From contig NZ_CP035502.1 in the NCBI RefSeq assembly GCF_004135585.1, positions 186,001 to 250,000 on the forward strand: a stretch of 64,000 bases of DNA, given 5' to 3'. Every line of letters starts with the position of its first letter. Within the stretch, counting starts at the first letter, position 1. Below, piece by piece: positions 51,094 through 59,378 of the stretch. This DNA comes from Sphingosinicella sp. BN140058. GTDB lineage: Bacteria; Pseudomonadota; Alphaproteobacteria; Sphingomonadales; Sphingomonadaceae. Below the pieces are notes generated by a model that saw nothing but the letters and a program-made list of their open reading frames with translations, was not told where the DNA came from and made no database searches. The position numbers and the translations under genes are program-made.

Positions 51094-52065
51094 GTGACAT
51101 CTCGCACCAAAATCTCTGCCCTGCGGCTGGTTTATCCGCCTATATCGAACCAAGAATCCGCGTGGCTTCGGAAGGACCCCGAAGTGGAGAAGCGGATGCG
51201 AATGAGCGACTTCTACATGATCGCCGGGCGCGCGGAGATGCTCTTCGACGAGGTCCGCGCCGACCCGAATACCGGAGTTGTCAACGTCGACATTCGCCTC
51301 ACAACTGGGCTAGCCGACAGCGGTGAGATCCGGATGCGGGAGCTTCCTGGCGTGGCCGATAGCGACGCAGAAGCGATCGTGCTCCAGACCGGGCAGAAGA
51401 TAGTCAAGATGGTTGATCGAGATGCTGATCAGACCGACGAGCCCCTAGATTGGTTCAGCACCGAGAAGCTTCTGTTCGACCGATGGCGCGGTCGAACAGG
51501 CATCGCAGGCTTCGAACGGTATCGTGACTTCGCGACCTACGAGCTTCTTTATGTCGGCATCGCAGACGAACGCGATAGCTTCGACCGTGTCATCGCCAGC
51601 GACCACAAGAAGCGCCTCGACATCCTCACAAACGAGATGCAGCGCTTCGCGACTTCGCGGGTGACGGATGAGGTTTACCTGTTCCTGTTCGCCGTCGAGC
51701 CGCTCTTCATAACTACGTTCGACGTGGAGGAGGATGTTACCGAGGACGCCCTGAGCGATATGCCCGTCCCCGCCAAACAAATTGTGAAAGACGCGGAGCG
51801 GGCGTTCATCAAGCTTATGGATCCCGTTTACAACGATACGAAGTACAAATCTTATCCGAAAGGTAAGCCGAACCTCAAGGCGACCGGTATCGACCGGTAC
51901 GCCTACGTCATCGGCGAAGACATCACGTTCGACGCGCCGGGAGGGCGCATGCGGGGCGGCTGGGATCCGATCCTTGGCTGGTCGAATGCGGCTGATGCGA
52001 TCACGGTTGCAGATGGCAAGCTGCAGTTTTTCCGCGCGGGCGACCTGTCGGAGCCCGCGGACTGA
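51094..52065 (+). CDS. Unknown protein
   Basis: A 323-residue soluble acidic protein (VTSRTKISALRLVYPPISN at the start). No family recognised; mixed alpha/beta, no membrane or signal segment. GTG at 51094 is taken as start, with GGAGG 11 bases upstream; ATG at 51193 and 51199 are alternatives. It follows the ctrA-like gene on the same strand and may be part of its operon. Confidence 0.68.
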   Translation: MTSRTKISALRLVYPPISNQESAWLRKDPEVEKRMRMSDFYMIAGRAEMLFDEVRADPNTGVVNVDIRLTTGLADSGEIRMRELPGVADSDAEAIVLQTGQKIVKMVDRDADQTDEPLDWFSTEKLLFDRWRGRTGIAGFERYRDFATYELLYVGIADERDSFDRVIASDHKKRLDILTNEMQRFATSRVTDEVYLFLFAVEPLFITTFDVEEDVTEDALSDMPVPAKQIVKDAERAFIKLMDPVYNDTKYKSYPKGKPNLKATGIDRYAYVIGEDITFDAPGGRMRGGWDPILGWSNAADAITVADGKLQFFRAGDLSEPAD

Positions 52066-52133
52066 CGGTGGCAGCCTCTGGTTTCTGCTTACGTTCTGAG
52101 GCAGACAGGTTCTCAGACGATCAGGAGGCGAGA

Positions 52134-52316
52134 ATGGATGTGCGGAAGTACCGCGTGCGGGGGCAAGACGCAGACGGCGATATCCACATCTTTCTGTCGG
52201 ATGACCGAGAGCGAGCTGAGGACGTCCGGGGCATGATGGCCGAGGACCTGGATCGCGTCGAGCTCGTCAAGTGCGACGAAGCGAACGGCAAAGAGCATGA
52301 GCCGCAAGCCGGATAG
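52134..52316 (+). CDS. Unknown small acidic protein
   Basis: A 60-residue acidic protein (MDVRKYRVRGQDADGDI at the start). GGAGG lies before the ATG at 52134. No family recognised. The pattern of a beta pair and helix would suit a small regulatory or adapter protein. Confidence 0.62.
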   Translation: MDVRKYRVRGQDADGDIHIFLSDDRERAEDVRGMMAEDLDRVELVKCDEANGKEHEPQAG

Positions 52317-52391
52317 GAACGAACCAGGTTGCGCTTGGTTGATCTCGTAACTCGCGCTTCCCCCTTTTGGCGCGGACTGGACGATCCTAGA

Positions 52392-52420
52392 CGCCCCGGC
52401 CTCGCGCCGGGGCGCTTTTT
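52392..52420 (+). terminator. Terminator of the ctrA-like operon
   Basis: CGCCCCGGC pairs with GCCGGGGCG and TTTTT follows on the plus strand. Confidence 0.9.
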
Positions 52421-52427
52421 CAACGAG

Positions 52428-52453
52428 GCGTCAAATCCACCTGCGGATTTGAC
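52428..52453. terminator. Perfect 10-bp inverted repeat between convergent genes
   Basis: CGTCAAATCC and GGATTTGACG flank a six-base loop. It lies 19 bases past the stop at 52472 and probably ends that minus-strand transcript, though no T run is seen. Confidence 0.5.
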
Positions 52454-52471
52454 GATTGAACGGGGCCGCAT

Positions 52472-52726
52472 TCAGATTCGCTCGATCGGCACATCGCCGT
52501 ACTTCGCGGAGAGACGCTCGGCCAGGGCGAGGGCTTCCTCTTCCGTGTCGACGTCGCCTTCCTCGACGATCTCGAACCGGCCCCCAGAATTCGGCTCGGT
52601 GCGGGCATAAGCCGTCCAGCCGGCCGCCGCAGCCAGGTCGTCTGTGTAGCTAGCGTTTCCGTCGTCGTCTGATGCGAACGCAGAATAGGCGACGCTGGAG
52701 ACGGGTTCTTGCGGGTGCGACAGCAT
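52472..52726 (-). CDS. Unknown small acidic protein
   Basis: An 84-residue acidic protein (FASDDDGNASYTDDLAAAA). No family recognised. It is convergent with the ctrA-like operon. Confidence 0.6.
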   Translation of the reverse strand: MLSHPQEPVSSVAYSAFASDDDGNASYTDDLAAAAGWTAYARTEPNSGGRFEIVEEGDVDTEEEALALAERLSAKYGDVPIERI

Positions 52727-52783
52727 AGGGCACGTCCAGTCTTGCAGGTGATCTTCGGTCTTTCGGCGAGCAGTCGGGCTCGA

Positions 52784-53359
52784 TCAGCGGCCGCGGCTTC
52801 GAAGGATGGTTCGGGTGAGGGCGTGGGAGGTGCCGAGCAGATTGCGGCCTCGCCAGTTCCGCTGGTCATCGATGCGCGGGTCGTCGTAGCGTAGGCCGAC
52901 GCCCCAGATGCGGTCGACGGGCGAGCCTTCCACGAACTGGCGATCGCCGCTGTCCAGTAAGAGCTTGCAGAGGGCGGGATTTGCCTCAGCGCGAGCGAGG
53001 GTGCCAGCGGTCACCGCCGGAACGCAGATCGTGTTCCATTCTTCGGCGGAGAACGGCGTTACGTCTCTACCGATGGCTTTTTGGTCCTTGGGCTCCCAAG
53101 CCTCGAGGATGGCCCGCAGCCGCGGTACGTCGCCGAAGAACCATGCCTTCACGGCCATCATCCACTGCTCTCCGCAGTTGTATCGGTGGCAGCAAAGGAG
53201 ATGGCTGATCGGATCATCGGGGCGCGGATGGGCGATGCCGAGCGGCGCGAGGAGCGTCATCAGCTCTCGAAACGCGTCGGCTCCGATGAAGTGGGACGGC
53301 TTGCTCCAGTTTGAAAGCGGACCGTGCCAGAAGTAGATGTGGGTCGGCGTCGTGCGCAT
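52784..53359 (-). CDS. NADAR (YbiA-like) domain protein
   Basis: A 191-residue protein that matches the NADAR fold throughout: FWHGPLSNWS (10-19), CGEQWMMAVKAWFFGD with Glu64 and Lys71, KDQKAIGRDVTPFSAEEW, ANPALCKLLLDSG, FVEGSPVDRIWGVGL (142-156) and WRGRNLLG (169-176). YbiA-type members hydrolyse N-glycosidic bonds of riboflavin intermediates; other NADAR proteins remove ADP-ribose from guanine in DNA and act as antitoxins. No DarT-like toxin gene is adjacent. A double start is present (GGGAGGATGAAAATG); the second ATG at 53359 has the right spacing. Confidence 0.9.
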   Translation of the reverse strand: MRTTPTHIYFWHGPLSNWSKPSHFIGADAFRELMTLLAPLGIAHPRPDDPISHLLCCHRYNCGEQWMMAVKAWFFGDVPRLRAILEAWEPKDQKAIGRDVTPFSAEEWNTICVPAVTAGTLARAEANPALCKLLLDSGDRQFVEGSPVDRIWGVGLRYDDPRIDDQRNWRGRNLLGTSHALTRTILRSRGR

Positions 53360-53406
53360 TTTCATCCTCCCGATGGGTTCAGCCGGGGAAATCGCTCTCT
53401 CCAGCC

Positions 53407-53817
53407 CTACTGAGCGCCGGCGCCCTGGTCGCACGGGTAAAGCTCGGTCAGGACGAGAAACAGAACGCTCCGAGCCGATCGCTGAAGCTGGTCCTCATGC
53501 TGCTCGAGATATGCCGAGACGTCGTTCACCACCTGCAGATTGCTCATGCCCTCCTCAGGAAGGCAGATTGGGAAGTCTTGCGAGACGGTACGGCTGATGC
53601 GGATCGCGCCGATCGCGCCCGCCAGGTAGCCTTGGCATACCGGATTCGAGACGCTCCCGTTGGCGGTGCCTTCGAAGCAGAGCTTGATGAGCTCGATGGC
53701 AGTCGGGCCGCCGGCGCGGCCAGCCGGTTGGGCGGCCGGAGCAGAGCCCGGCTGCTGAGCGGCCGCAGGCGCCGCACACGCGAAGATCGAAACGGCGGCG
53801 AGGATGAGGAAACGCAT
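53407..53817 (-). CDS. Rap1a/Tai-like secreted protein
   Basis: A 136-residue periplasmic protein. The signal peptide (first 21 residues, ending in AAAQ) is followed by the Rap1a/Tai pattern with four cysteines: IKLCFEG, PVCQGYLAGAIGAI, PICLPEEGMSNLQVVNDV, then YLEQHEDQLQRSARSVLFLVL and a final LYPCDQ. Rap1a/Tai proteins are immunity factors against type VI secretion amidases. No effector or T6SS gene is nearby, so this is an orphan copy or has another periplasmic role. Confidence 0.75.
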   Translation of the reverse strand: MRFLILAAVSIFACAAPAAAQQPGSAPAAQPAGRAGGPTAIELIKLCFEGTANGSVSNPVCQGYLAGAIGAIRISRTVSQDFPICLPEEGMSNLQVVNDVSAYLEQHEDQLQRSARSVLFLVLTELYPCDQGAGAQ

Positions 53818-53906
53818 GTCACTTCCTGGAGGCTTTCACGGGGAGCGCAGCTCCACCTGCATTTTAGAGAGAGTTTGGCATCATTCCCGAGCTGTGCGCG
53901 CAGCGA

Positions 53907-55325
53907 TTACGCGGCGACCCGCAGCGGCCGAGCCAGGCCGCTTCGGAAATGAGCGATGTGCGCGCTGACCGAGCGCAGCACCGAAGCGTGGTGGGGCCGG
54001 TCGATCGACTGACCTATGATCTCAGAAGCGATCGTAGAGCTGACGGCCGAAAGGTCGACATCCTCGATCCCGAGGAAGCGCTTTAGCTGCCCCTCCGTTG
54101 GCCAGAGGAAGACATCTTCCTCCGGTTCAATGACGATGGAGTCTTTCGCCATGCGGGGCTGCGATTTCACCGGGGTGGGGATCGAGGTGGAAGCGGGCGT
54201 GAGGCGGCGCAGCCGGCCGGAGGCTTTGCCATCCTGAAGGGACTTCGAGCCCGAGACGTCGCGGCAATCGGCCAGGTCATTGGCAACCACCGCCCAGGCG
54301 TCCTTTTTGCGGTCCGTGAAGGGCTCCTCAAAGGCAAAAGGAGCCGCAAGCTGGGAGAAGACGACGTAGGCGCGACGGCGCGACGTGAGCCCGCCATAGT
54401 CGCGAGCGTCCCCGACGTGTTCGAACTGCTTGTATCCCCACCGGCGGAGCCTGAGCGAGGCGACATGATAGGCGGCCGACGTGAGCATGCCCGGCACGTT
54501 CTCGAACAGGATCACCGGCGGCGCGAGTCGCTCCACGATGTTGAGGAGATCGATGATCATGTCCTCCGTCGATGTGCCGTCCTCGTGATGCTTTTGCTTG
54601 GCTTGCTGGGGCTTGAGCGTGGAGTGATCGTCGCATTGAGGTGAGGCATGGAAGAGCATGATCGGGCTTCGCGCCATGGCGGCCTCAATCTCGTCTAACA
54701 CGGCAGACGTCACGTCCTCGTTGAACAAGGCGCGCACCGGACCAGAGTTGGCCAAGGCGGCCAAAGCGCCCGTCTCGGTTAGATCGGTCGTGTCACGGCT
54801 CTCTTGCGGGCGCCACTCCAGTATCGCCGAGATGCTGAAACCTTCGCTGCGCAGCGAGGCGAGGTCGACGCCGGAGGTGAGGGCCGCGAACGTGGCGCTG
54901 GGGCTAGCCGCAGCAGCGTTCGCAAGGGCGCGCTCTGAGATCGTGCGGAGCGGCGTCACCACAATAAGGCCGGCCTCGAACCGGACGTGGACCCGGGTGC
55001 AGTCCTTTGGGAAGGAGGCGTCGAGCAGGCGCTGCGATGAGACCTCGACCTGGTGCTCGAGCGGGTTGTTCTTCCGGCGGGGATAGGACCGAGCGTAGAC
55101 CTTCTTCACGCGCGGCTGGTCGAAGAGGTTGTGGGCGCGCTCGATCACCATGCCCTTGCCAGCTCCGAGGCTGCGCTCGACGACAGTATCGCCCTTCCTG
55201 AAACCGAACAGCTCGAGGAGGTTCGACGAGATGGTCAGGATGCGTCGGGAGCCGACGTGGCGAAAGCGCAGCTGCTTGGTTGCGATCTCGGGCACGTTCA
55301 CGCGAACAAGGGTTTCCGTGGTCAT
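53907..55325 (-). CDS. C5-cytosine DNA methyltransferase with AbrB-like N-terminus (copy 2)
   Basis: A 472-residue enzyme. The N-terminal 125 residues contain two AbrB-like beta modules (RRILTISSNLLELFGFRKGD, and a second ending in FEAGLIVVTPL). The catalytic part has a degenerate motif I (LTSGVDLASLRSEGF), motif IV ASPQCDDHS with the catalytic Cys, LFENVPGML (VI), YGGLTSRRRAYVV (VIII) and EIIGQSIDRPHHASV (X). It shares the whole architecture with the enzyme at 45205, but the sequences have diverged a lot, so they should differ in target. AAAGGA lies before the ATG at 55325. Confidence 0.86.
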   Translation of the reverse strand: MTTETLVRVNVPEIATKQLRFRHVGSRRILTISSNLLELFGFRKGDTVVERSLGAGKGMVIERAHNLFDQPRVKKVYARSYPRRKNNPLEHQVEVSSQRLLDASFPKDCTRVHVRFEAGLIVVTPLRTISERALANAAAASPSATFAALTSGVDLASLRSEGFSISAILEWRPQESRDTTDLTETGALAALANSGPVRALFNEDVTSAVLDEIEAAMARSPIMLFHASPQCDDHSTLKPQQAKQKHHEDGTSTEDMIIDLLNIVERLAPPVILFENVPGMLTSAAYHVASLRLRRWGYKQFEHVGDARDYGGLTSRRRAYVVFSQLAAPFAFEEPFTDRKKDAWAVVANDLADCRDVSGSKSLQDGKASGRLRRLTPASTSIPTPVKSQPRMAKDSIVIEPEEDVFLWPTEGQLKRFLGIEDVDLSAVSSTIASEIIGQSIDRPHHASVLRSVSAHIAHFRSGLARPLRVAA

Positions 55326-55420
55326 GAGCATCCTTTGCAGCATCCGGCTTTTCATTCGTCCTTCATAGGACCTCCGCCGATCAACAACGCGGCTGACGGG
55401 CAGGACCCAGGCCAGGCCCA

Positions 55421-55428
55421 GGATCTTT
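55421..55428. promoter_or_regulatory. GGATCTTT element between methyltransferase 2 and the EF-hand gene
   Basis: An exact GGATCTTT sits 75 bases before the EF-hand gene and about 95 bases before the methyltransferase gene on the other strand. Confidence 0.4.
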
Positions 55429-55495
55429 TGCGCAGGCGGATTGGCGGATCGCCTCAAGGAGAATATCCTTAGAGCTCCATCACGAAAGGACCGAC

Positions 55496-55822
55496 ATGAT
55501 CGGGGTTCAGTTTACGGCTGCGGCAGCGGCCGTCTTTATCACGGCCGCCCCTGCGGCAGCACAAGCAGACTTCCCTGCGCAGCTCACCGCGCGGCTCAAG
55601 AACGCGATAGCTCAGGCAGCGGGTTCCGCATTTGCGAAGATCGACGCCAATCGCGACGGGATGATTTCGCCGGCAGAGGCGAGCGCCTTCGGTCGCCAAC
55701 TCGGTGGACGAGCCGGCGTCGTTGATGGCGCGAGCTGGCAGATGGCTGATCGAAACCGTGATGGCGTGATCACCCGCGCCGAGTTCATGTCCGTGGCGAT
55801 GAACCAGCAGGCGCCATTCTAG
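55496..55822 (+). CDS. Secreted EF-hand protein
   Basis: A 108-residue protein. A signal peptide (first 23 residues, ending in AAAQ) is followed by two canonical calcium loops: DANRDGMISPAE at 50-61 and DRNRDGVITRAE at 85-96. It should bind calcium in the periplasm or outside the cell. AAAGGA is before the ATG. Confidence 0.85.
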   Translation: MIGVQFTAAAAAVFITAAPAAAQADFPAQLTARLKNAIAQAAGSAFAKIDANRDGMISPAEASAFGRQLGGRAGVVDGASWQMADRNRDGVITRAEFMSVAMNQQAPF

Positions 55823-56146
55823 CCCTTCGCGCGCCCCGCTCGACGCGTAAGCTTCAACCTTCGGGAGACAAGCTCCCCGCGCCAACGATTTGCGCACCCA
55901 CGGCCGCCGCAGAGCGGCCCGCCGGTCCCTTTGAGACGGAATCGATACGGTTCTTGGTGCGGGGCGATGGACCTCTCCCCACAACTTGCTCACAGGAAAA
56001 ATCCGGCCGAGGGCTTGACCGTGGTTCGATTAGCAGGGAAAAACTAGGTAGTAACCGAAGGGTTTTCAGCCGAGAGTCTGATCGGGGGAGATGTGACGGC
56101 GCGCCAGTAACCCGTGCGCTTGTTGCTTGAGGGAGTAAATGTCTTG
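55823..56146. other. Regulatory intergenic region of the LuxR-type gene
   Basis: No gene seen. It holds a GGAAAAATCC element (55995-56004) and a TAACCGAAGGGTT site (56052-56064), the same sequence class as the sites at 11047-11126. Confidence 0.45.
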
Positions 56147-56452
56147 GTGGAAGCCCATTGCGCAACCCCGTTGTTGACGGACCGGGAGCTGGAAGTTCTT
56201 TGTCACGTCGCCACTGGTCTCAACATGAAGGAGATTGGGCAGGCGCTATGCATTTCCCCGAAGACGGCGCAGAAGCACGTCGACCATATGAAAATGAAGC
56301 TTCGAGCGAGAAACAAGGCAGCGCTCGTGGCGTGCGCTCTTGCGGACGGCACCATCAAGCGGGATGGATCCGGCCGGTTCTTGGTTGGGACTTCCTCTGA
56401 TGAAGCGAGTGGTCTCGAGGTGACGCGGACGCGGTTCGCCGTGGCGGCGTAG
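56147..56452 (+). CDS. LuxR-type HTH protein without a sensor domain
   Basis: A 101-residue DNA-binding protein: TDRELEVLCHVATGLNMKE, then ISPKTAQKHVDHMKMKLRARN is a complete GerE/LuxR HTH. There is no receiver or autoinducer domain. The tail is Ser/Thr-rich. A non-ATG start is likely: TTG at 56144 or GTG at 56147, with GAGGGAG upstream. The operator-like TAACCGAAGGGTT is 80 bases upstream, so it may bind it. Confidence 0.85.
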   Translation: MEAHCATPLLTDRELEVLCHVATGLNMKEIGQALCISPKTAQKHVDHMKMKLRARNKAALVACALADGTIKRDGSGRFLVGTSSDEASGLEVTRTRFAVAA

Positions 56453-56475
56453 ATCGTAGGCCGCAGGAATGAAAA

Positions 56476-56510
56476 AGCCCCCGCGATGGCTCGCGGGGGC
56501 TTTCTTGTTT
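56476..56510 (+). terminator. Terminator of the luxR-type gene, probably bidirectional
   Basis: AGCCCCCGCGA with its complement is followed on the plus strand by TTCTTGTTT and preceded by AAAAA, so it may also end the convergent Nudix transcript. Confidence 0.9.
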
Positions 56511-56532
56511 GGGGTGCGCCAGCGCGCCGCCG

Positions 56533-57267
56533 CTAGGCTGCCAAGGGCTTGCGGTCGGCAACGATCTGATTGAGCACGAAGAGAGCCCAGTTCTCAAGCG
56601 GAAGGCGATCGTCGCCCTCGATGGCATCCGCTTCCAGCATTTGCTCCGGCGTTTGCATGCGGACATTGGCCAAGGCGTCCTCGCATTCGAACTCCTTCTG
56701 AGCGAGGACCGCAAGGTCGAACTTCACAACGAATCCCAGGTGGACTGCGTCGACGGGCGACTTCTGGGAGTGGACGATGTGCGTGTACTTGAGCAGATCG
56801 GGGTGGCGATCGAGGAAGTCGGCCGGGAGCTGGATCTTGAGCTCCTCGCAGAGCTCACGAAGCGCAGCGATGGCAAGCGTCCGTTCGATGTCGATTGCGC
56901 CGGCGGGCCGGATCTGATCGCCGGTGAGCTCGGAAAGATCGATCGTATGCCCGGGCCGCGCAACCGCGTCCTCGACGTCTACGTGGCCGCCAACGCCCAC
57001 GGAAATCTTCTTGTGAAGGCGAGCTTCACCGCCCTTCTTGGATCGAACGTACGAGAGCACCTGGTCGCCATCGACGCCTACGAGATATGGGATCAGCTGG
57101 ATGTAGTCAGGGCTCTCCTCGAGGAGCGCGCGAGGGCCGACGACCGCTCCGGACGCGAAGAGGGCGGCTGCGGCTGCCGGCTCAAAGGCGCGAATGTCGA
57201 AGCCGAGGCCGATGGCGGCTGCGACCGCGGAAGCTGGCAGCGCGACGATGTGTTCGATTTTGTTCAA
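56533..57267 (-). CDS. Nudix-like hydrolase (predicted phosphoesterase)
   Basis: A 244-residue protein. After an Ala-rich N-terminal helix region, a Nudix-type domain shows LIPYLVGVDGDQVLSYVRSK and a split Nudix box: GGHVDVED (93-100), an insert of about 36 residues, then AALRELCEEL (134-143). The spacing is longer than the standard GX5EX7REUXEE box, as in phage-type predicted phosphoesterases. Substrates would be nucleoside diphosphates linked to another group, which may include ADP-ribose. A GGATCTTT element lies about 150 bases upstream. Confidence 0.75.
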   Translation of the reverse strand: MNKIEHIVALPASAVAAAIGLGFDIRAFEPAAAAALFASGAVVGPRALLEESPDYIQLIPYLVGVDGDQVLSYVRSKKGGEARLHKKISVGVGGHVDVEDAVARPGHTIDLSELTGDQIRPAGAIDIERTLAIAALRELCEELKIQLPADFLDRHPDLLKYTHIVHSQKSPVDAVHLGFVVKFDLAVLAQKEFECEDALANVRMQTPEQMLEADAIEGDDRLPLENWALFVLNQIVADRKPLAA

Positions 57268-57400
57268 GGGGAGGCTCCGTTCTTAGGTGGGCGGCACGGC
57301 AGTCATCCAGTGGCCGCAGGCGCGGCGATCGGCGTAGCCGAGATCCTTTCATTCTGGCTCGATTGCACCGTGCGGTGCCAAGCCATTCTACTCTTTCCAA

Positions 57401-58057
57401 TCAGGAGAGAACAGGATCTTTCGTGGGAGTTTTGCCGGGAGCCAGTTGCCAGAGAGCAGGCTGCATCCAGCGGCGGCGCTTGTGGATTGGGGACGCGCGT
57501 GGCCGCGCGAGCTGACGGAGGTGATGCTCCACCTCTTCGGGCGTGACGAAGGTAGGCCAAGCCCAGGCTTCCTCTGCTCCGAAGGCGATGAGCCAGTCCC
57601 CCAAAGCGTCTCCGATGCATCGGTTCTCAGCAGTCAGCTTGGCCGCGAGCTCCGCAGCGGTGAAGCCGGCCGGGGCAGTGGCGAGTTGCTGAACGAGGCG
57701 ATTGTGCAACGGAGCGTCCCGTGCATCGACGAGGCTGGCTCTTACCCGGCGGCGGATACGGCAGAGGCGTTGAGCTTGCGTTTGCGCGATCTGCACGGTC
57801 TCTTTGTTCGCGGCAGGCGCGACGGCACGAGGCGTAAGAGTTCCCGTGTCGAGTACGCTGACGATCTTGCGAGAGGCTGTCGCGCAAGACGCCGCCAAGC
57901 GGCCGAGGTCGGCTGCGGACGCACCGGAAAGTATAATGCCTTCGACGATATCCAGTGCCGCAGCGGCCTCGCTCACCGCTACGCTGGCGAGTTTGCAGGA
58001 GGGACGGGGCTTCCAGTATCGCGGGAAAACCACATTGTCGGTGCCAGCGTGTGTCAT
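57401..58057 (-). CDS. Unknown protein
   Basis: A 218-residue helical, Arg/Ala-rich cytoplasmic protein. The middle has a winged-helix-like pattern (FTAAELAAKLTAENRCIGDAL), but no family is recognised. The start overlaps the stop of the upstream gene (ATGA), so it is coupled. A GGATCTTT element lies inside its 3' end, upstream of the Nudix gene. Confidence 0.6.
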   Translation of the reverse strand: MTHAGTDNVVFPRYWKPRPSCKLASVAVSEAAAALDIVEGIILSGASAADLGRLAASCATASRKIVSVLDTGTLTPRAVAPAANKETVQIAQTQAQRLCRIRRRVRASLVDARDAPLHNRLVQQLATAPAGFTAAELAAKLTAENRCIGDALGDWLIAFGAEEAWAWPTFVTPEEVEHHLRQLARPRASPIHKRRRWMQPALWQLAPGKTPTKDPVLS

Positions 58058-58542
58058 TGCAGGTGGTAGTTGCCGCCTGTCGCGAGGACGAGACGTTCGG
58101 CATCGGTGATGCTCATGACGTACAGCGTCCGGACGCGAAGAACGAGGTCGAGGACGATATCGATCTGCGCGCGCGCGACAGAAGCGCGGACGGCGCTGGG
58201 AGTGGTGGGAGCCGGCGGCTCGCTCTGCAGCGCTCGGCGTTCCCAATCCTGGGCACGCTCCAGCATCTTCAAGGCTTCCATGTAGAGGAAGAAGACGCCT
58301 CGCTCCTCGCGAGACGGGTTAGCCGACGCCTGAGGCGGCGCTTCCCTGGTCGGTACAAGGAGCGGGAGTTTGGCGATCTGCGGAAGGACGGTGTTGATGT
58401 CCTCAGCATCGGACGCGAGCTGCTCCGCCAGCAGGCGATCGCCTGTGGCCTCGGCAGTGAGAGCGACTAGCTCGAGGCGCACCTTGAGAGTGGTCGCATT
58501 TTTGCGGAGACCCGCCACGGCCTGTTCAAGGTGCTGAAGCAT
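58054..58542 (-). CDS. Unknown helical protein
   Basis: A 162-residue helical protein. Two long helices flank a Pro-rich linker (EPPAPTTPSA). No family recognised. It is coupled to the next gene. A GGAATTTTCC palindrome, a relative of the window's element, lies about 45 bases upstream (58588-58597). Confidence 0.6.
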   Translation of the reverse strand: MLQHLEQAVAGLRKNATTLKVRLELVALTAEATGDRLLAEQLASDAEDINTVLPQIAKLPLLVPTREAPPQASANPSREERGVFFLYMEALKMLERAQDWERRALQSEPPAPTTPSAVRASVARAQIDIVLDLVLRVRTLYVMSITDAERLVLATGGNYHLQ

Positions 58543-58639
58543 AGGAAAACTTTCTCAGGGAAGCAGGAGTTGGTCAAGCGGCGCGCAGGAATTTTCCTCA
58601 GAACGTCCGACGCGGCTCGACTCTTCCACCTTGAACCTA

Positions 58640-58936
58640 TCACGCAGCTCCGAACCGGCGCTCCAGAAAAGCAATGGCCTCACCGATCCGCTGCTCGGCA
58701 GCCTTGACGAGCCTCTCGCTGGTCAGCTTGAAGTAGAGACTCTCCGAAGGCTCGATCTCGCTCATCGCTTTCGTCGTGAGCAGGGCCCGCATGTTCCCAT
58801 TTGGATGATAGCGGTAGCCGGTGCGGAGGTGGACCTGACAGTCTACGTATCGGTCAAGGATCGCTTCCTTGAGGAACTCGAGCTCTAGCTCATCCGCCAG
58901 GTCGATGGTGCGTAGCGGCGGGGAGTTGCCGGACAT
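58640..58936 (-). CDS. Unknown protein
   Basis: A 98-residue protein with a helix-strand-helix layout (YVDCQVHLRTGYRYHPNG is the aromatic middle). AAGGG lies before the ATG at 58936. It starts 8 bases after the upstream paralog gene. No family recognised. Confidence 0.62.
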   Translation of the reverse strand: MSGNSPPLRTIDLADELELEFLKEAILDRYVDCQVHLRTGYRYHPNGNMRALLTTKAMSEIEPSESLYFKLTSERLVKAAEQRIGEAIAFLERRFGAA

Positions 58937-58943
58937 AGGGCCC

Positions 58944-59351
58944 TTAAAGTTGAATAGGGAAGTCGTCTGTCCGACGATCAAGGGCTTTTACAAAGCGGGT
59001 CTGCGCCTGCTTGTACGAGATCCTTGCCTTCAGCGCCTGCGCGACCGCCTTGTCCGCGAGGGCGTCGAACTTCTCGATCTCGATCTGCTTTCTGACGTAG
59101 CGGCGAAGCGCTTCGAGAGGAGCGCGGTTCTCCTCGATCGCCTCATCTGACCGTTTCAGGATCTGAACGAGCTGCGGGAGCACAGTCTTGGCCGGCACGT
59201 CTCGGCGCCCTTTCTCGTGATAACTGAAAGAGTCGTCGTGGAGGAGGCCAAGGGGCGTGTCTTCCGCAAAGTGGTGGCACACGGCCGTAAGCGCCATGCG
59301 CCACCCGTCCCGACGTTCGCCCACCAAATCGGTCTCATAGCGGAGGTTCAT
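58944..59351 (-). CDS. Tandem paralog A of unknown function
   Basis: A 135-residue helical protein. The C-terminal half (YVRKQIEIEKFDALADKAVA, then KARISYKQAQTRFVKALDRR) matches that of the adjacent gene at 59379, so the two are tandem paralogs. Function unknown. Confidence 0.68.
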   Translation of the reverse strand: MNLRYETDLVGERRDGWRMALTAVCHHFAEDTPLGLLHDDSFSYHEKGRRDVPAKTVLPQLVQILKRSDEAIEENRAPLEALRRYVRKQIEIEKFDALADKAVAQALKARISYKQAQTRFVKALDRRTDDFPIQL

Positions 59352-59378
59352 ACTGGCTTTCCAGAAGTTGGGATAAAC

